From: Saprospirales bacterium
GTDB lineage: Bacteria; Bacteroidota; Bacteroidia; Chitinophagales; JADJOU01
DNA length: 7,144 nucleotides
Direction of reading: 5' to 3'
Assembly: GCA_947461165.1 (NCBI GenBank)
Contig: CANHJR010000065.1
Span: 1-7,144, forward strand
In this document: positions 6,098-7,144 of the stretch, one piece after another
Layout of the letters: each line of letters starts with the position of its first letter
Numbering within the stretch: position 1 is the stretch's first letter
The notes under the pieces: generated by a model
What the model was told of the DNA's origin: nothing
The model's database searches: none
Seen by the model: the letters and a program-made list of their open reading frames with translations, nothing else
Position numbers and translations under genes: made by a program

Positions 6098-6116
6098 AAT
6101 TGAATCTTGTTCGATT
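6098..6116. terminator. Weak hairpin between convergent genes
   Basis: AATTGAA (6098-6104) can pair with TTCGATT (6110-6116) around the loop TCTTG, giving 7 pairs including one G-T (G-U in RNA). It lies in the 85-base gap between the convergent ATPase and peptidase genes, where a bidirectional terminator would be expected. The stem is AT-rich and there is no adjoining T-run on either strand, so it is a poor intrinsic terminator. Confidence 0.2.
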
Positions 6117-6144
6117 GGACACTAATCCATCAAAATCAGTACTT

Positions 6145-6852
6145 TTAAAGGCTAAACTCAGCACCTCGATCTTTTAAAAGTTTTTTTGCCAATGCATATT
6201 TAGGGAAGTATCTGGCTACTTCTGCCCAAAACTTAGGTGAATGATCCATATACACTCGATGGCAGAGTTCATGGACGATCACATAGTCCAAAACCCACCG
6301 TGGAGCCAATAAGGTATTGATTGAAATGGTGACATCTCCTTTTGAGGAACAGCTACCCCATCTGCTTTTGTGAGACTTTATAGAAATTGAGTTGAGCGTT
6401 TTCTGAACAGTGATTTGATTGATATACGAAACTCTTTGCTCAATTGCAGTCTGAATATTTTTCTGGATAAATGAGCGGAGATAGGTTCTGATTTTTGGAG
6501 AATCATAACTTTTTGGAAATTGAATTTTTTTGGAATTTGGAATGAATTTTGGCCGAAAAATATCTTCCAAATATTCTATTGTATATACAATTCCCAATAC
6601 CGCTATACTTTTGCGTTCCACCAAAGATTTTCTTATTAGCAGCCTCGGCTCAGATTCAATGCGAGCGATTGCATTATCAATCCACTCCGCTTTGAATTTT
6701 TCAATTTCTACCTTTGATTTGTAGAACGCTGAAATCGTGATGCCAATATTGTTCCCACGTATTCTATAATTGTGGTTCCGGGTGTCTTTAAGGTATGTTT
6801 TGACCTGAAAAGCAACATCTTGTATATAGATTTCTTCTACTGAATAAAGCAT
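6145..6852 (-). CDS. YgjP-like zinc metallopeptidase (M48-type, DUF45)
   Basis: The 235-residue protein has normal length for the YgjP/WLM-like family of putative zinc metallopeptidases. The C-terminal signature is complete: SRWGSCSSKGDVTISINTL (163-181), LAPRWVLDYVIVHELCH with HExxH at 194-198 (H194, E195, H198), and a third likely zinc ligand H204 in MDHSPKFW (202-209). The N-terminal half is a less conserved beta-rich and helical region with IRGNNIGITI (31-40) and many basic residues. No signal peptide or membrane helix is seen, so it should be cytoplasmic. Substrates are unknown; some members sit beside type I restriction genes, but none are here. The ATG at 6852 is in frame and gives the usual N-terminal length. 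It converges on the ATPase gene with 85 bases between stops and is divergent from the membrane protein at 6930. Confidence 0.9.
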   Translation of the reverse strand: MLYSVEEIYIQDVAFQVKTYLKDTRNHNYRIRGNNIGITISAFYKSKVEIEKFKAEWIDNAIARIESEPRLLIRKSLVERKSIAVLGIVYTIEYLEDIFRPKFIPNSKKIQFPKSYDSPKIRTYLRSFIQKNIQTAIEQRVSYINQITVQKTLNSISIKSHKSRWGSCSSKGDVTISINTLLAPRWVLDYVIVHELCHRVYMDHSPKFWAEVARYFPKYALAKKLLKDRGAEFSL

Positions 6853-6878
6853 TGGATTAATAAATTGTTGCCATTGTC

Positions 6879-6894
6879 ATTTTCAAATGAAAAT
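6879..6894. repeat. Small inverted repeat upstream of the membrane protein gene
   Basis: ATTTTC (6879-6884) and GAAAAT (6889-6894) are exact reverse complements around AAAT. The repeat lies just upstream of the -7-like box at 6902, in the 77-base divergent gap, where an operator could sit. It is short and AT-rich, so chance is a fair explanation. Confidence 0.3.
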
Positions 6895-6901
6895 TTTCGT
6901 G

Positions 6902-6909
6902 TATATTTG
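6902..6909 (+). promoter_or_regulatory. Putative -7 box for the small membrane protein
   Basis: TATATTTG is a full match to TAnnTTTG and lies 20 bases before the ATG at 6930, giving a short inferred leader of about 14 bases. A T-rich TTTTC (6880-6884) is near the -33 position. Confidence 0.5.
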
Positions 6910-6929
6910 CTCTGTAAAAGTAAAAAAGA

Positions 6930-7144
6930 ATGATAAAACCATTAGCTACAATGTTAACAATGTGGGGTCTAATAATGTTTTTAATTACATTATTGACTTA
7001 TTTGAATAGTCCTGTGCACATCGAATACAACAATGCTGTTAAATATTCTATGGTAGATTCAGGTGTTGCTTTGTCATTTGTCCTTTCATTATTTATGTTG
7101 ATAGGCGGTGTGGCATTGCTTAGATTGAGTCGAGTGCCTAGATA
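6930..7144 (+). CDS. Small membrane protein, 3' end outside the window
   Basis: An open frame starts at ATG 6930 and is still open at the window edge after 71 residues. An in-frame TAA at 6921-6923 limits how far upstream the start could be, and a promoter-like box sits at the right distance. The product begins MIKPLATML and has two hydrophobic segments, about residues 5-24 and 43-64, separated by a polar loop (NSPVHIEYNNAVKYSMVDS) and followed by RLSRVPR. By the positive-inside rule the basic RLSR after the second segment should be cytoplasmic, with the loop outside. I do not recognise the family. Later Met codons at 8, 11 and 16 fall inside the first helix and are poorer starts. Confidence 0.65.
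   Translation, partial: MIKPLATMLTMWGLIMFLITLLTYLNSPVHIEYNNAVKYSMVDSGVALSFVLSLFMLIGGVALLRLSRVPR

Noticed and set aside
4614..6852. HerA-NurA-like or other defence/DNA-end-processing system formed by the ATPase and the adjacent metallopeptidase
   Set aside because: The ATPase is of the YjgR/DUF853 type, the neighbour is a convergent YgjP-like peptidase and not a nuclease, and the two are on opposite strands with separate control, so no operon-based system is supported.

Overview
The window looks like ordinary chromosomal DNA of a member of the Bacteroidota, perhaps a marine Cytophagales-type bacterium; the order is a guess. The phylum assignment rests on four observations: several genes are preceded by the Bacteroidota -7 promoter box TAnnTTTG; most genes lack a strong Shine-Dalgarno sequence; the protein variants read like Bacteroidota homologues (a ~125-residue GroES-like protein, a TatA with GGKKIPELM, a fused RibBA); and the DNA is AT-rich.

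Layout. Bases 1-165 hold the last 54 residues of a glycosyltransferase of the MurG-like GT28 fold. Reading rightward then come gcvT (218-1300, glycine cleavage T-protein), tatA (1363-1566, twin-arginine translocase subunit) and a divergent GroES-like gene (1577-1954), the last two only 10 bases apart. On the opposite strand a membrane-bound GT2 glycosyltransferase (4288-3134) leads into ribBA (3147-1951). Those two overlap by 14 bases, and ribBA meets the GroES-like gene tail to tail with a 4-base overlap. A 325-base divergent intergenic region (4289-4613) separates the GT2 gene from a HerA/FtsK-type ATPase of the YjgR (DUF853) family (4614-6059, +). This faces a YgjP-like zinc metallopeptidase (6852-6145, -). 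At the right edge a small two-helix membrane protein starts at 6930 and runs out of the window.

The genes do not form one pathway: they cover one-carbon metabolism, protein export and folding, riboflavin synthesis, cell-surface glycosylation, a nucleic-acid-type ATPase and a peptidase. No mobile element, CRISPR array, tRNA, rRNA, riboswitch or defence island was found, and I see no convincing undescribed multi-gene system. The most useful leads are small. The YjgR-like ATPase has a coding-looking N-terminal extension with no ATG, GTG or TTG to start it. A perfect 7-bp dyad covers that gene's putative -7 box. Four AAACG repeats lie between the divergent promoters. The AT-rich GT2 gene carries an A9 tract.
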